NCBI GenBank assembly: GCA_963920685.1
Contig: OY987331.1
Coordinates: 50,034,523 to 50,098,522 of the forward strand
Reading direction: 5' to 3'
Source: Polydrusus tereticollis
Taxonomy: Eukaryota; Arthropoda; Insecta; Coleoptera; Curculionidae
DNA length: 64,000 bases
The notes under the pieces were generated by a model, which saw nothing but the letters and a program-made list of their open reading frames with translations, ran no database searches and was not told where the DNA came from. Below, one piece after another: positions 21,870 to 33,734 of this stretch; position 1 is the first letter of the stretch; every line of letters begins with the position of its first letter. Made by a program: the position numbers and the translations under genes.

Positions 21870-23270
21870 AGGTCAACAAAAAACTGGAGTACCTACTTCT
21901 TCATCCCAAAGTGTCCATGAGGATCGTTTTACCGTTTAAAAGATGCTACATTTGTTAATGCCCAATAAAAGGATCTTTATTTATTAAATTAGAGGGTTTT
22001 AATTAATCCAGTGAGAAAAGGCATCGCGCGGCAGGCGAAAATTTTAGCCAAAAAAAGTAGAAGTAGGGCAGCCACATTAGATAGGTTTATAACGATTCTT
22101 TTAAACAATAAAAAGCTTGGTCAACGCTCAGAGGGGGGGGGGGGGCGGGGTTGAGGGGAGGGACAATTGCCTCCCATTGCCCTCCCACTTTATTCGAGCC
22201 TGAATTGTCTTACGCATTACTTTAAATAATTATGTTTATTCTATCTATTTCTTTCTGAATTATGATTTTATGCGGTTAATTAGGCAAATAGTTTAGGGTA
22301 GACAGTAGAAACTTAAGTAAGACCAACTTTGTATAAAAAAAAATCTAACGTCAACCCTGGCAGAGTATAATATTTTGAGCGTTCTAATCAGAACTAAGAA
22401 TTAATTCTGCAATAAGCATTTCTTACTGTGCAGATTTTATGTAAAGGCAGGCGATACTGTTAGCAGTTAAACTTAACACTTAGATTATTCAGTATTTTTT
22501 TTGTCGTATAACTAACGCATTTTCTTTTTGTTCCTATGGATGGATCGGATAGACAAACTGGACAGTAGTTTTTCGAGGTCAAGGTCTAGCTCTATGAGCA
22601 GCCTCGAAAACATAACCTCCAAGGTCATACAATGCCTGGTGTTCGTCGATTCTTATACAAGAAAATCAGGTAGTGCGACTTTCTTCTGCCACTGTTGAGG
22701 ACTTCCATCCTCTGGCTTTTGACAAGTTTTCAGGCTCGCACCAGAGACTGCCAGTAAAGTGGCCGAAGACCGACGGAAACAGTGACCAGTGTAAAATTTT
22801 CCATAGGCAAATTTGTACTATTCGAACCTTTCATTTCTTTGGCAATGACTCAAAGGTAGGTCTACTAGCTGCTTCATTTATTTCCGCATTTGGATCGTTT
22901 TCCAGGTTATCCATCGAAAATTGCACAACAAAAAAAAACAACGCTTTTTACAAGTTATTGACAGCGAGTTTTTCCAGAACTAACAACAATACACATTGGT
23001 TGCCATGTAACTAATAACAAAGAAATAAGGTGAGTCACTTGGTTTTTAATTTTTATGGCTTTAATTTTGAATTTGGTACCGTACGAGCAAAAATTATTAT
23101 TAACAAAGTGTGCTTTGCATCTAAGGCCGTACTGCTTAGCGGTAGAGCTTAATCTCTGTTGGGCGTCAGTAAATAGCAGCATTATCAATCAATCAGTTAT
23201 TCCGCCATCTTTAGTGGTCGTAGTAGAGTAATTTGATTTATCGCTAATTTATCCAATTTCTTAAACTATT
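21870..23270. other. No supported gene
   Basis: Contains a long G tract (22131-22165) and AT-rich sequence. The frames at 22673-23014 (+) and 22955-23188 (-) overlap on opposite strands and show no known domain. Confidence 0.4.
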
Positions 23271-23276
23271 CACGCA

Positions 23277-23657
23277 ATGGGTTTTACGGAACAGCACAAA
23301 AAATTCATGGTCAATCAGCGTTTGTGCATGGAAGATTCTCGCGAAAATTTTGCTAACGTAGCTTTTACTGCTGGGCAAGCACGTATCCAGGGGGGCCCGC
23401 CCCCCCCTCCGAAATCCCGAAATTTGAAAATAATGATTTAAGTTTTAATGTGTGATTCGCTTTGCTCTGAATTATTTGAAATAAGTCCACATTTTTGAAT
23501 GATTTTCGTCCTTGAGCCCCCCCCCCCCCGAAACGAATTTCTGAATACGGGCCTGCTGCTGGGGATTCTTATCATTGCCTGAGAAGAACTGTGGCTCTAT
23601 TTCGAAAAACTTCAAAATTACGTTCTTTAATATTTGTGAAAAATGCCGAAGCATTTA
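23277..23657 (+). pseudogene. Unrecognised short ORF split by a MITE
   Basis: From ATG 23277 the frame reads MGFTEQHKKFMVNQRLCMED and onward. It is interrupted by the MITE at 23376-23555. If the MITE and one 8-base target copy are removed, the frame continues DSYHCLRRTVALFRKTSK to a stop at about 23655. I do not recognise the family. It may be part of a transposon. Confidence 0.4.
23376..23555. mobile_element. hAT-type MITE with 8-bp target duplication
   Basis: Ends CAAGCACGTATCCAG and inverse CTGAATACGGGCCTG. Flanking direct repeats CTGCTGGG lie at 23368-23375 and 23556-23563. The 180-base body carries long G and C tracts just inside the ends. The 8-bp target duplication is typical of hAT. 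Confidence 0.85.
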
Positions 23658-24010
23658 AATAGTCGGTGCAAAGAGCTTCTCTAAGAAGCTATTTTCAGGA
23701 AGAACTTAACAGCAATGGCCTATTGTTACCCTTGACAGCAGTACAGAGAAGCAAATTATAGAGTATGTTAAGGTTTAGATATTTTATTTCTACTTTAATA
23801 ATTTTGAGTGTGTAGCAGCTGCCCTAAGATGGGCTAAAATATGAAACAAACTCATTTAAAAATCAGATATTAATTTTTTGAAAAAACGCTCGGACATGTT
23901 GATTATAATTTTTTCTTCCGAATTTTTTGCCTGAAAAAGAATTTATCCAGGGTGTGTCGAAAAGTAGACGTAGCAACATTTTTTTGTATTTTAAATAGAA
24001 CCCTATGTTT

Positions 24011-27000
24011 TTCAGTCGAATTTTGAATTCTACCTCAAATTCTGCGCATAATTCGTGTAGCATAGCCTGTACTTATCTCTAACGGTTTTAGAGAGAAATT
24101 ACATCATAAAACGAAAATTATTTTATTAAGTGTTGAAAATGCCAACCATTAACTTTTTGACAATATGCCAATCTACTTAAAAACCCTTCTAAATAATATA
24201 TTATTAACCAAGGTTTAGACAGCCATCATTATTGGCCGAGCGGCAAGTGTAAATCACGAGGAGCGGAGCGACGAGGGATTAAAGACGCGAGGGCTATAAG
24301 CTGTCTAAACCGTGGTTAATATAATATTTTTTCCACTACTACAAACTTTTATAAGACATATATCTTTATAGTATTAGCGCCCATGCTAAAATGTGCGGTG
24401 ACTTTATGGAACAGATCCTACAGGTGTTATTTAATAAATGTTTGGTTGAAGGCAATATCCCTGAAGCATGGCACAACGCAGAAGGTATCCTGCTTTTTAA
24501 GAAGGGCGACATAACGGACATTGAAAACTATCGACCTATAAGTCTTCTGTCCCACCTTTACAAACTACTAACAAGGATCCTTACAAACCGACTAACAAGT
24601 AAATTGGATGCCTATGAACCAGTGGAGCAGGCAGGATTTCGAAAGGGATACAGCACTATGGATCACTTGCAGACCATCCAAATGTTAATAGAAAAGACAA
24701 CAGAATATAATATACCACTTAACTTCGCCTTCATAGACTTTCATAGGGCATTTGACTCTGTTGAAACATGGGCCGTACTGCGTGCGATGGATGGAGCATG
24801 GATCGATTCAAGATATTCTACCCTTCTAAGGAATATATACGGAAGCGCTACTTTCCGTGTAAAAATTACGGAAGACATGACAACCGAAAAAATTCTAATT
24901 AACAGGGGAGTTCGCCAGGGTGATCCCATATCCCCAAAACTTTTTACGCTAGCCTTGGAAGACGTTTTTAAAATGCTACCGTGGGAAAACAAAGGTGTAA
25001 ACGTTGATGGCACCTATTTGAACCATTTACGCTTTGCTGATGACATAGTGCTCATTAGTTCAGACATCCAAGAACTTAAGAACATGCTAGAACAACTAAG
25101 CGAAGCTGCAAATAACGTCGGATTAAAAATGAATTTATCAAAAACAAAAATAATGAGCAGGACTGAGGAAAACATAAGAATAGCAGACAAAACTTTGGAT
25201 AATGTTGATGAATATATATATATCTGGGCCACGTCATTAAAATGGGAAAGGAAAACCAAACGGCAGAGATAAAGCGAAGAATCAAACTGACATGGATAGC
25301 ATTTAGTAAACTGAGTCATATAGTTAAAAACCCTGATATCCCTATAAACCTTCAACGAAAAGTCTTCAACACATGCATCCTGCCTGTCGCAACATATGGT
25401 CTTGAGACAAAGGCTTTAACCAAGAAATACACCAATAACCTTAGGACAATGCAACGGGCCATGGAACGGGCAATGCTTGGTGTTAGTTTACGAGATAAAA
25501 TCCGCAACGAAGAAATAAGAAGAAGAACGAAGGTGGCGGACATAATGCAGCGAGTCGCGGAGCTTAAGTGGCAATGGGTTGGACATGTTGCCAGACTAAG
25601 TGTGGACAGATGGGTGTTAAAGCTTGTACACTGGAGACCACGGCAAACAAAGAGGAGTGTCGGCAGGCCACAGAGGAGATGGTTGGATGACATTAAAATA
25701 ATAGCGGGAGGAAGATGGTACCATGCAGCGAAAGACAGAACAACATGGAAACGAATGAAAGAGGCCTTTGTTCAGGCGTGGACAGATAATGTTTTTCAGT
25801 CGAATTTTGAATTCTACCTCAAATTCTGCGCATAATTCGTGTAGCATACCCTGTACTTATCTCTAACGGTTTTAGAGAGAAATTACATCATAAAACGAAA
25901 ATTATTTTATTAAGTGTTGAAAATGCCAACCATTAACTTTTTGACAATATGTCAATCTACTTAAAAACCCTTCTAAATAATATATTATTAACCAAGGTTT
26001 AGACAGCCATCATTATTGCCCGAGCGGCAAGTGTAAATCACGAGGAGCGGAGCGACGAGGGATTAAAGACGCGAGGGCTATAAGCTGTCTAAACCGTGGT
26101 TAATATAATATTTTTTCCACTACTACAAACTTTTATAAGACATATATCTTTATAGTATTAGCGCCCATGCTAAAAATGGGCGGTAACTTTATGGAACAGA
26201 TCCTACAGGTGTTATTTAATAAATGTTTGGTTAAAGGCAATATCCCTGAAGCATGGCACAACGCAGAAGTTATCCTGCTTTTTAAGAAGGGCGACATAAC
26301 GGACATTGAAAACTATCGACCTATTAGCCTTCTGTCCCACCTTTATAAACTACTAACAAGGATCCTTACAAACCGACTAACAAGTAAATTGGATGCCTAT
26401 CAACCAGTGGAGCAGGCAGGATTTCGAAAGGGATACAGCACTATGGATCACTTGCAGACCATCCAAATGTTAATAGAAAAGACAACAGAATATAATATAC
26501 CACTTAACTTCGCCTTCATAGACTTTCGTAGGGCATTTGACTCTGTTGAAACATGGGCCGTACTGCGTGCGATGGATGGAGCAAGGATCGATTCAAGATA
26601 TTCTACCCTTCTAAGGAATATATACGGAAGTGCTACTTTCCGTGTAAAAATTACGGAAGACATGACAACCGAAAAAATTCCAATTAACAGGGGAGTTCGC
26701 CAGGGTGATCCCATATCCCCAAAACTTGGAAGACGTTTTTAAAATGCTACCGTGGGAAAACAAAGGTGTAAACGTTGATGGCACCTATTTGAACCATTTA
26801 CGCTTTGCCGATGACATAGTGCTCATTAGTTCAGACATCCAAGAACTTAAGAACATGCTAGAACAACTAAGCGAAGCTGCAAATAACGTCGGATTAAAAA
26901 AGAATTTTTCAAAAACAAAAATAATGAGTAGGACTGAGGAAAACATAAGAATAGCAGACAAAACTTTGGATAATGTTGATGAATATATATATCTGGGCCA

Positions 27001-27567
27001 CGTCATTAAAATGGGAAAGGAAAACCAAACGGCAGAGATAAAGCGAAGAATCAAACTGACATGGATAGCATTTGGTTAACTGAGTCATATAGTTAAATAC
27101 CCTGATATCCCTATAAACCTTCAACGAAAAGTCTTCAGCACATGCATCCTGCCTGTCGCAACATATGGTCTTGAGACAAAGGCTTTAACCAAGAAATACA
27201 CCAATAACCTTAGGACAATGCAACGGGCCATGGAACGGGCAATGCTTGGTGTTAGTTTACGAGATAAAATCCGCAACGAAGAAACAAGAAGAAGAACGAA
27301 GGTGGCGGACATAATGCAGCGAGTCGCGGAGCTTAAGTGGCAATGGGTTGGACATGTTGCCAGACTAAGTATGGACAGATGGGTGTTAAAGTTTGTACAC
27401 TGGAGACCACGGCAAACAAAGAGGAGTGTCGGCAGGCCACAGAGGAGATGGTTGGATGACATTAAAATAATAGCGGGAGGAAGATGGTACCATGCAGCGA
27501 AAGACAGAACAACATGGAAACGAATGAAAGAGGCCTTTGTTCAGGAGTGGCCAGATAATGGCTGAGA
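24011..27567 (+). repeat. Tandem duplication of about 1.78 kb
   Basis: Unit 1 (24011-25793) and unit 2 (25794-27567) are almost identical. Each holds part of element C's terminal repeat, part of repeat X and a 5'-truncated RTE LINE. At the junction (about 25788-25794) GATAATG meets TTTTTCAGTCG, while the source left edge reads CTATGTTTTTCAGTCG. This leaves a 3-base overlap ATG. Unit 2 has a 14-base deletion near 26729 that shifts the RT frame. Confidence 0.85.
24377..25793 (+). pseudogene. RTE-clade LINE, 5'-truncated, unit 1
   Basis: Reverse transcriptase of a non-LTR retrotransposon, which copies RNA at a nicked target. Ordered motifs are AWHNAEGILLFKKGDITDIE, NYRPISLLSHLYKLLTRIL, QAGFRKGYSTMDHLQ, FAFIDFHRAFDSV, RGVRQGDPISPKLF and the catalytic LRFADDIVLIS (about 25030). 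The wording matches insect RTE elements. A 2-base AT-repeat expansion near 25224 shifts frame, and the C-terminal part resumes at 25242 (MGKENQTAEIKRRIKLTWIA). The endonuclease half is absent. The 3' end is cut off by the tandem-duplication junction. Confidence 0.85.
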
Positions 27568-27583
27568 GAGAAGAAGAAGAAGA
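26160..27583 (+). pseudogene. RTE-clade LINE, 5'-truncated, unit 2 with intact 3' end
   Basis: Second copy of the same fragment. A 14-base deletion after SPKL (near 26729) breaks the RT frame before LRFADDIVLIS, and a TAA follows WIAFG (27077). The 3' end runs through WKRMKEAFVQEWPDNG to a stop and a (GAA)n tail (about 27570-27584). It is directly followed by AGTATTA, which also precedes unit 1 at 24370-24376 and is the likely 7-base target duplication. Simple 3' microsatellite tails are typical of RTE. Confidence 0.85.
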
Positions 27584-28146
27584 AGTATTAATAATTATTA
27601 AAAATTATAGGTAGGTATAAGTATATTTTTTAATCAAGTTTCCTGCGCTTTGGAATTGGCAAAATATTTTGTTGTTTTGTCAGGTGGCTTTGTTAATGTC
27701 AATTTTTGTTCATTTATGTCATCAGATTTCACGAATTTTCCGTTTAAAAAAAAAAAAGAGCGAAGAACATGTTAGTTATATTATTATGTGTACACCTTAA
27801 CTATTAATATTAATATTTGTTATTGATTGTATCAATATTTTACAATATCAAGCATCTCTAATAATCTAATATGTTTATATAATTATATAATTATGTGGTT
27901 GCCTAACCACAAGAAATCACCTTTCAGGTTATTCATGTTTATGAATTCATGTTTATGAATTCATGTTGTAGAATCAAAAAATCAAGTTACCTGCGTTCAA
28001 ATAGATTCTTGAAGATCGTTCAATAATGGATTTCAATGCCTTATTATTGACCATGATCAATAATAACTTATAAGGTAGAGAAAAACGATTTCTGACGTTA
28101 ATAATCGGTCAATAATGGCGATGTTATAGGTTAGTAGTGGAAAAAC

Positions 28147-29151
28147 ATTATTTACAGTATTTTCATTAATTTGTCTTATTTCATATCTAATTTTAAATTT
28201 TAAGTCTTCCAAATTTTGTGGTTTATCCTTATACACTTTTGATTTTAAATAACCCCAAAGAAAGAAATCCATTGGTATTAGATCGGGAGATCTTGTAGGC
28301 CATTCTATGGGTCCTCTTCTACCTATCCATCGTTCGGGAAATACAGTATTCAAATACTCCCGAACTTGTCGAGCAAAATGAGGCGGAGCACCATCCTGCT
28401 GAAATCAAATAGACGCTTCTGATAGATTAGGCTGATTCGGATTTGGAAAATCCGCTGCTAGTGTGGGAATTAATTCATTTTGAAGAAATTGTAAATACCG
28501 GTCTCCTGTAAGATTTCCATCGAAGAAAAAAGGTTCAATAATTCTATCATTTAATATCCCTGCTGAAACATTTACTTTTTGTGGGTTTTGCGTGTGCTGT
28601 TCTCTCCAACGGGGATTATTTGTACTCCAATACCGAAAATTTTGTCTGTTTACCAAACCATTCAAACAAAACGTGGCTTCATCGCTAAAAAGTATGTTGC
28701 GATGGAAAAATAGATTTAAGTTGCAAATTTCCATCATAGTTTCACAAAACTGTAGTCGGCGGTCGCGATCATCTTCGTTTAGCTCGTGCAGCAACCTAAT
28801 TTTGTACGGATGGTACTTTTCTTGTTTCAATACCCGCAAAACAGATCGTCGGCTCACATCATTATTAAGGGCTACTTCAGTGGATGCACTATGAGGATTA
28901 TCTTCAACTTCTAACAAAATGTTTAATTTTGTGTTTTCACTAATTTTTGGACGACCTGGCCGTAGACGATCCTTTACATTCCCTGTTTACCTGAATTTCT
29001 TCTCAATTTTACTCACTGTAGATCTTGTAATCGGTCATTCTGGATACTTAGCGCTAAACAAATTACAAACTTCTTCTTGATTTCTTGTTTTGTCTCCACA
29101 TCTAATTAAAATTAAAATTTCGATTCTTTGAGTTTCATTTAAATGCACCAT
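28147..29151 (-). pseudogene. DD41D transposase, element C
   Basis: Starts at ATG 29151 (MVHLNETQRIEILILIRCGD). Stops occur in KYPE*PITRS, KKFR*TGNV and ASI*FQQDG; two of these look like tryptophan-to-stop changes. The core is otherwise well kept: RRLQFCETMMEI, ILFSDEATFCLNG, NPQKVNVSAGI, FQQDGAPPHFAR and WPTRSPDLIPMDFFLWGYLK, with 41 residues between the second and third aspartates. The C-terminus is replaced by repeat X. Confidence 0.85.
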
Positions 29152-29576
29152 GATCACCATTTTTCAAAATTATACCTAAAATTATTTTTGATTGACACAT
29201 GACTTGCTATTGCAGTGACAATTCATTTAAATTTACCTGTTTACCTTAAAGTAGGTAATATGTAATTTTTGTTAAAGAAAAATTTCGTTTTATGATGTAA
29301 TTTTTCTCTAAAACCGTTTGAGATAAGGATAGGGTATGCTACATGAATTATGCGCAGAATTTGACGTAGAATTCAAAATTCGACTGAAAAAAATAGGGTT
29401 CTATTTAAAATACAAACATTTTTTGCTACATCTACTTTTTGACACACCCTGTATAATTTCTTTTTGAGGAAAAAAATTCGGAAGAAAAAATTATAATCGA
29501 CATGTCCGAGCGTTTTTTCAAAAAATTAATACCTGATTTTTAAATGAATTTGTTTCATATTTTAGCCCATCACTGT

Positions 29577-30065
29577 ATATATAAAAGCTGGAAGACCATC
29601 TGTAAGAACAGAAGAACTTGTTGCAAAGGTTCGTGGAATAATGCAAGATACGCCAACAAAATGTGTAAGACGCCTGTCTCAGGAAGTGGTAAGATCTTAT
29701 GGAATATGCAGAACTATTCTTAAAAAACAGTTAAATTTGTTTTCTTGTAAAGTGCAAGTATTTCAAGAAATACGAGCTGCAGATTTTGAAAGACGGAGGA
29801 ATTACTGTCAGTGGTTTACCCAAAATTTATTGGAAATAAATGTTTTATTAGACATGACATTTTTTTCTGATGAAGCTTAGTTTCACCTCATCGGTTATGT
29901 GAATTCTCAGAATCGACATTGCACCCTTAAAAAATTGGTGCATGGTTGACTGTTTCCGGAAGAAAAATTGTTGTTCCTATTCTTTCCATCAAACATTACA
30001 GCAGAGCGGTATAGGGACAATATTTTAAATCCATTTGTGGAGCAATTACTTGACGATGAACTATG
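29577..30065 (+). pseudogene. Second mariner-type transposase fragment
   Basis: The frame KAGRPSVRTEELVAKVRGIM..., TKCVRRLSQEVVRS, LFSCKVQVFQEIRAADFERR and MTFFSDEA (first aspartate) is the N-terminal half of a related transposase. It continues with AERYRDNILNPFVEQLLDD after stops. It begins directly at the right tip of element C but runs in the opposite direction, so it is a separate element. No 5' end is present. Confidence 0.7.
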
Positions 30066-30068
30066 TTT

Positions 30069-31255
30069 TAAAAAAGGTCTTGTCAGCTTTTAGAGCATTC
30101 TGTGGAATCTGGATAATAATATTTCTATAAATGCTCATAAGTGCTAAGTCGGACATCCTTCCTTGTTCAGTGCTATTGCTATTTCATATATAAGTTTTCA
30201 TTCTCTTCATGGTTGAAAAAGTTCGCTCCGGTGTAGCGGTCGTCACAGGTAGAGTACATAAAATTTTAATCAAAATATACATGTTGGGAAAAAAGGTCTT
30301 GTCACACGAATCTGGAGTTTTTGGCGCATTCTCTGTGGAACCTGGATACTAATATTTCTATAAAAAATGCTTATAAGTGCTAAGTCAGACATCCTTTCCT
30401 GTTCAGTGCTATTCAAGGGCGGTTTTACGGGGGGGGTAATAGGGTAATTACCCCCCCCCCCATGAATTTAGAAGAAGCGAAAAGCAAAAAGATTAAAAAA
30501 GCAGAAAAACTATAGGTACAAGGTTGGTTGTACCCAAAGACATTAGAATGTCTTTGGTTGTACCTAATCTAGTGCTGCTTGCAGCGCCTCAATGACACGA
30601 TTCGACGCGACGCCCGTTTGGCTTCGCATATATTGCCTTATTGCCGTTCATACTCAGGTGAATACGCGCGATTTACCCTTACGAGGTTACGCGGCTAATT
30701 ATAACTATCTCGCCTTCGCGGATATCGTGGCAACCAAGCATTGCATTTTCTTCTTGTTTCTGTTGAACAGCATCCGCTGCCCGCTTGTTTTTGTAATTTT
30801 CTGTTGTGTTTTTTAATTTTCTTACTTGAAAACCAAGCATCATCATTGAAAAAGAGGCGTGGCACCCAAAAATTATTCGCCTGCGGCGCTATTCTTTCCC
30901 AACACCCCCCCCCCCCCACAACTTATTTTCTGGTGAGTTCAGGTTAGTAAGAGCTTTTCTATGTTTGTACGTTTCTAAATGTACCTATATAAATGCATAG
31001 GTAATTGATACCATTTCTTAAAAAATTGAGAGAATACCCCCCCCCCCCCCCATGTTGAAAAGCTAAAACCGCCCTTGGTGCTATTTCATATATAACTTTT
31101 TATTCTCCTTATGGTTGAAAAAGTTCTCTCCGGTGTAGCGGTCGTCACAGGTACAGTACATAAAATTTTAATTAAAATATACACGTTGGGGAAAAAGGTC
31201 TTGTCACACGAATCTAGGGTTTTTGGCGCATTCTGTTGTACCTGGATAGCTGGTT
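30069..31255 (+). repeat. Tandem direct repeats of roughly 230 bases, split by a MITE
   Basis: The blocks GGTCTTGTCA...GCATTCTGTGGAA, ATTTCTATAAA...GCTAAGTCGGACATCC and GTTGAAAAAGTTCGCTCCGG recur in order at 30069-30180, 30181-30413 and 31078-31255. Ignoring the MITE, the period is about 220-240 bases. This looks like a short satellite or a local duplication. Confidence 0.75.
30414..31077. mobile_element. hAT-type non-autonomous element with 8-bp target duplication
   Basis: Ends CAAGGGCGGTTTTA and inverse TAAAACCGCCCTTG. Flanking direct repeats GTGCTATT at 30406-30413 and 31078-31085 are perfect. The 664-base body has a C tract near each end and no conserved coding sequence. Confidence 0.9.
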
Positions 31256-31282
31256 CGTTTTCTCATTTATTTTGCCATATTC

Positions 31283-31525
31283 TAATTTCAGGTATAGTAC
31301 CTAGTATCCTTATCCAAAAACTGGCTGTAAAGTTCAAGTGAGCTGTACAGGTTCTTGTCCACAACGTCCATGCCTTTTTTTAAATTATTGGGTAATAATT
31401 TTCTTAATGTTTTAAATGTTTGTTTATGGTTAAGGAACCTACTGTTGAGTTGAGATATAAAATCATCTATAAAAGGTATAGCTATAGCAACCCTATAGTA
31501 CTCTTCCGGAGTTTGAGTAGCTACA
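31283..31525 (-). pseudogene. hAT-like transposase fragment
   Basis: Read leftwards: TPEEYYRVAIAIPFIDDFIS, QLNSRFLNHKQTFKTLRKLL, then DVVDKNLYSSLELYSQFLDK. This is the same conserved region of 52 kDa-repressor-like hAT proteins as at 21505-21861, but from a different copy. Both ends are truncated. Confidence 0.6.
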
Positions 31526-33005
31526 CAAAAAGAAACCTTAAATAATTACAGATCACAAAACAAAATCTAACAATTATATTATAACGCTTGCTAAGGTTTG
31601 AATTCGACAACGCATTATGCAAAGCGGACGAGATAATATGCTGACTTATTTTTACTGTTTCGGCCTGTTCATGCAAACTAAGAGGTTATAATTTTATTTT
31701 GAGAAGTACTACGGGGCCACGGGTATTAGAATGTTGAATGTTTTACTGTAAAAATACGGTAACTGTTGTTCAAATATTTATTAAAACATTTTAAGTATTC
31801 AGCGAGCAAGTAGTAAATTTTTATTTTGGATTTTGTATAACACTTGAGGGGGGGAGGGGGATCACAACGCCCGTAACGCCCCTACGGCTGAGAAAATAAA
31901 TATACAGGTATGTGATATTTTAACGCGCTTCTCAAGCGCGTTAAAACTTTACCCGCTAAAAGCCTGGCTCATTTGACACAGATTGTGGGTGCATGAACAT
32001 CATAATAATTTATAAATTTTCGGAACGGTGTTCTACAATAAATTGTTATACGTTATACCTAAATAAAATAATGCATTTTTGCCAATTTACAAAAATTAGC
32101 GGATCAGCCTTGCATTTCTAACTAGTTCTCTATGTTAAAAAAATGATTGATAGCATTGACAACAGGTTTTCCGACAAATACCTACCTACTTATGATATAA
32201 AATATCAAAATCAAGTTCTTTGAAATTGTCGTACAGCCGCACCATGGATTTTAATTTTTTCCTTTTTTATTTCAATTCAACATATTAGTGGTCGTCGGAC
32301 ATTGTTTTTTTTTTTTTACTTTGTTCATTAGATGAAATAGAAGACAAAAATACAATGAATATAGGATCCCTTTTTACTTCAGCTTCAACTTGGTTTTGCA
32401 TGTCATTGCGTGGTGCGTGCGTCCAAACAAGATATTTTATTTAAATTTTAAAACACTTACTTGAGGTCCTAATCCTAAACAAACCCACAGTTTTGTTTTT
32501 CAACAGACCACACGATTATTCGTATTAATATAACCTTACTTTCTTTAAAGGTTTGTTCCAACCACTGAAATAAAAACAAACATTTCAGTCTATGCCCGAA
32601 CTGTTGCAGTGGTAAATTAGTTGTGCGGCCGTTCGGAGGACTATACTGGTACGGTTTTTGGTCGGGTTGAACAAACCTTAAATTTACTGGCAAATCTATT
32701 TTTGCGGTGTCTGACGATTTGCGAAATTTTCAATATTTATTGTAGGGACCGCAGTGTATGTTTGGCTGCCTATCCTAAAGCCTGGAATTTTGAAGTTCTT
32801 TCTAATAGCAGGGTCGGCTGGCCGGACCTAGTTCTGGTTACAAGGGCGACTTGAAAAGTAAAATAATTAATTTGATGGTTGCGTGTTTATGAGTAATCCA
32901 CTACGACGTCCTGGGCTACAAGTGACAAGGGCGATTGAAAAGTATAACAGTTATTTGTTGGTAGCTTGCGAGTCACTCAAAAGACAAATGGATGTAGATA
33001 AATAA
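31526..33005. other. No supported gene; one perfect hairpin
   Basis: AT-rich with a G-rich tract (31848-31861). A perfect hairpin with 13-base arms and a 3-base loop lies at 31918-31946 (TTTTAACGCGCTT / AAGCGCGTTAAAA). The opposing frames at 32475-32693 and 32621-32854 show no known domain. Confidence 0.45.
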
Positions 33006-33009
33006 TATA

Positions 33010-33734
33010 CAAGGTGGCAACTATTTAATTGTCCACTACTCTGGTATCTTGTAAACGGTAACTTATACGAAGTTGATTAAATTAGATAAAATGTGCCATT
33101 TTTAAAGCTTTTTTAAGATCCACTGACTGCGTTGCCTAATTGTTTTTAATTCCTGAGATACAGGGCGATTTGTTAAAAACGTCTAAAATTAATTCCTTTA
33201 ATAATTGAAAAGGTTTTAAACTTTGAAAAACGTTCTCGAAATAAAAACTTTGTAGTTATTTCTGCTCTACAAAATAGCTTTATCACTTTTTTTATATCAC
33301 TTGTTATAACTGAGTTATCATGGCCCACTTAATTTTTTTAAATACGGACCTGAATTTTTTAATTTTATTTTCAAAGCACATTTTACCCCAAATACAACGA
33401 TGTATCGCTTAACCCTATTTACTTATTAAATTATACATACAAATCTTATAAATATTCTCAGTACCTACGCTACGGTTTATTCAAATGTTATTTTCATTTG
33501 ACTTAGATACAATTTAATGAAAATAGAAACACATAAAAATATCTTATTTTATTTAAAATGCTGTTTACCAAACTTTACCTAACAACTGAATTAAAATTAT
33601 TAAAACCCAATCGTGAATAAAAAATGGCTAGAAAAGCTCTAAAAATGATACATTTCCTCTAATTTAATCAACATCGTAGAAGTTACCGTTTACAAGATAC
33701 CAATAGTGGACAATTAAATAGTTGCCACCCTGTA
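33010..33734. mobile_element. AT-rich MITE with long inverted ends
   Basis: Termini CAAGGTGGCAACTATTTAAT and the inverse (ATTAAATAGTTGCCACCCTG), flanked by TATA. The match extends inwards for about 80 bases (TATCTTGTAAACGGTAACTT...). No coding capacity. Confidence 0.8.

Larger units (their letters stand above)
24190..28146 (+). mobile_element. Repeat X copy interrupted by the RTE LINE and its duplication
   Basis: Segments 24190-24376 and 27584-28146 together match repeat X at 8742-9418 in inverse orientation. The X copy lies inside the 3' part of element C's transposase, whose frame changes from EIRQINENTVNNV into X sequence at about 28146. Confidence 0.7.
23825..29575 (-). mobile_element. 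DD41D element C, split by repeat X and an RTE array
   Basis: Terminal inverted repeats (about 23827-24140 and 29260-29575) share GATGGGCTAAAATATGAAAC near the tips and ATTATGCGCAGAATTTGA further in. The right tip reads CACTG followed by TA. The left tip is degraded. The transposase lies at 28147-29151. Everything between about 24190 and 28146 is later insertions. Confidence 0.8.

Noticed and set aside
22673..23188. Overlapping ORFs on opposite strands
   Set aside because: No recognisable family and no conserved phrase; likely chance.
24741..25355. Antisense ORFs over the RTE reverse transcriptase
   Set aside because: Shadows of the sense RT frame, repeated again in the second unit.
31918..31946. 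Perfect hairpin as a transcription terminator
   Set aside because: The genome is eukaryotic, so a rho-independent-type reading is not meaningful here.
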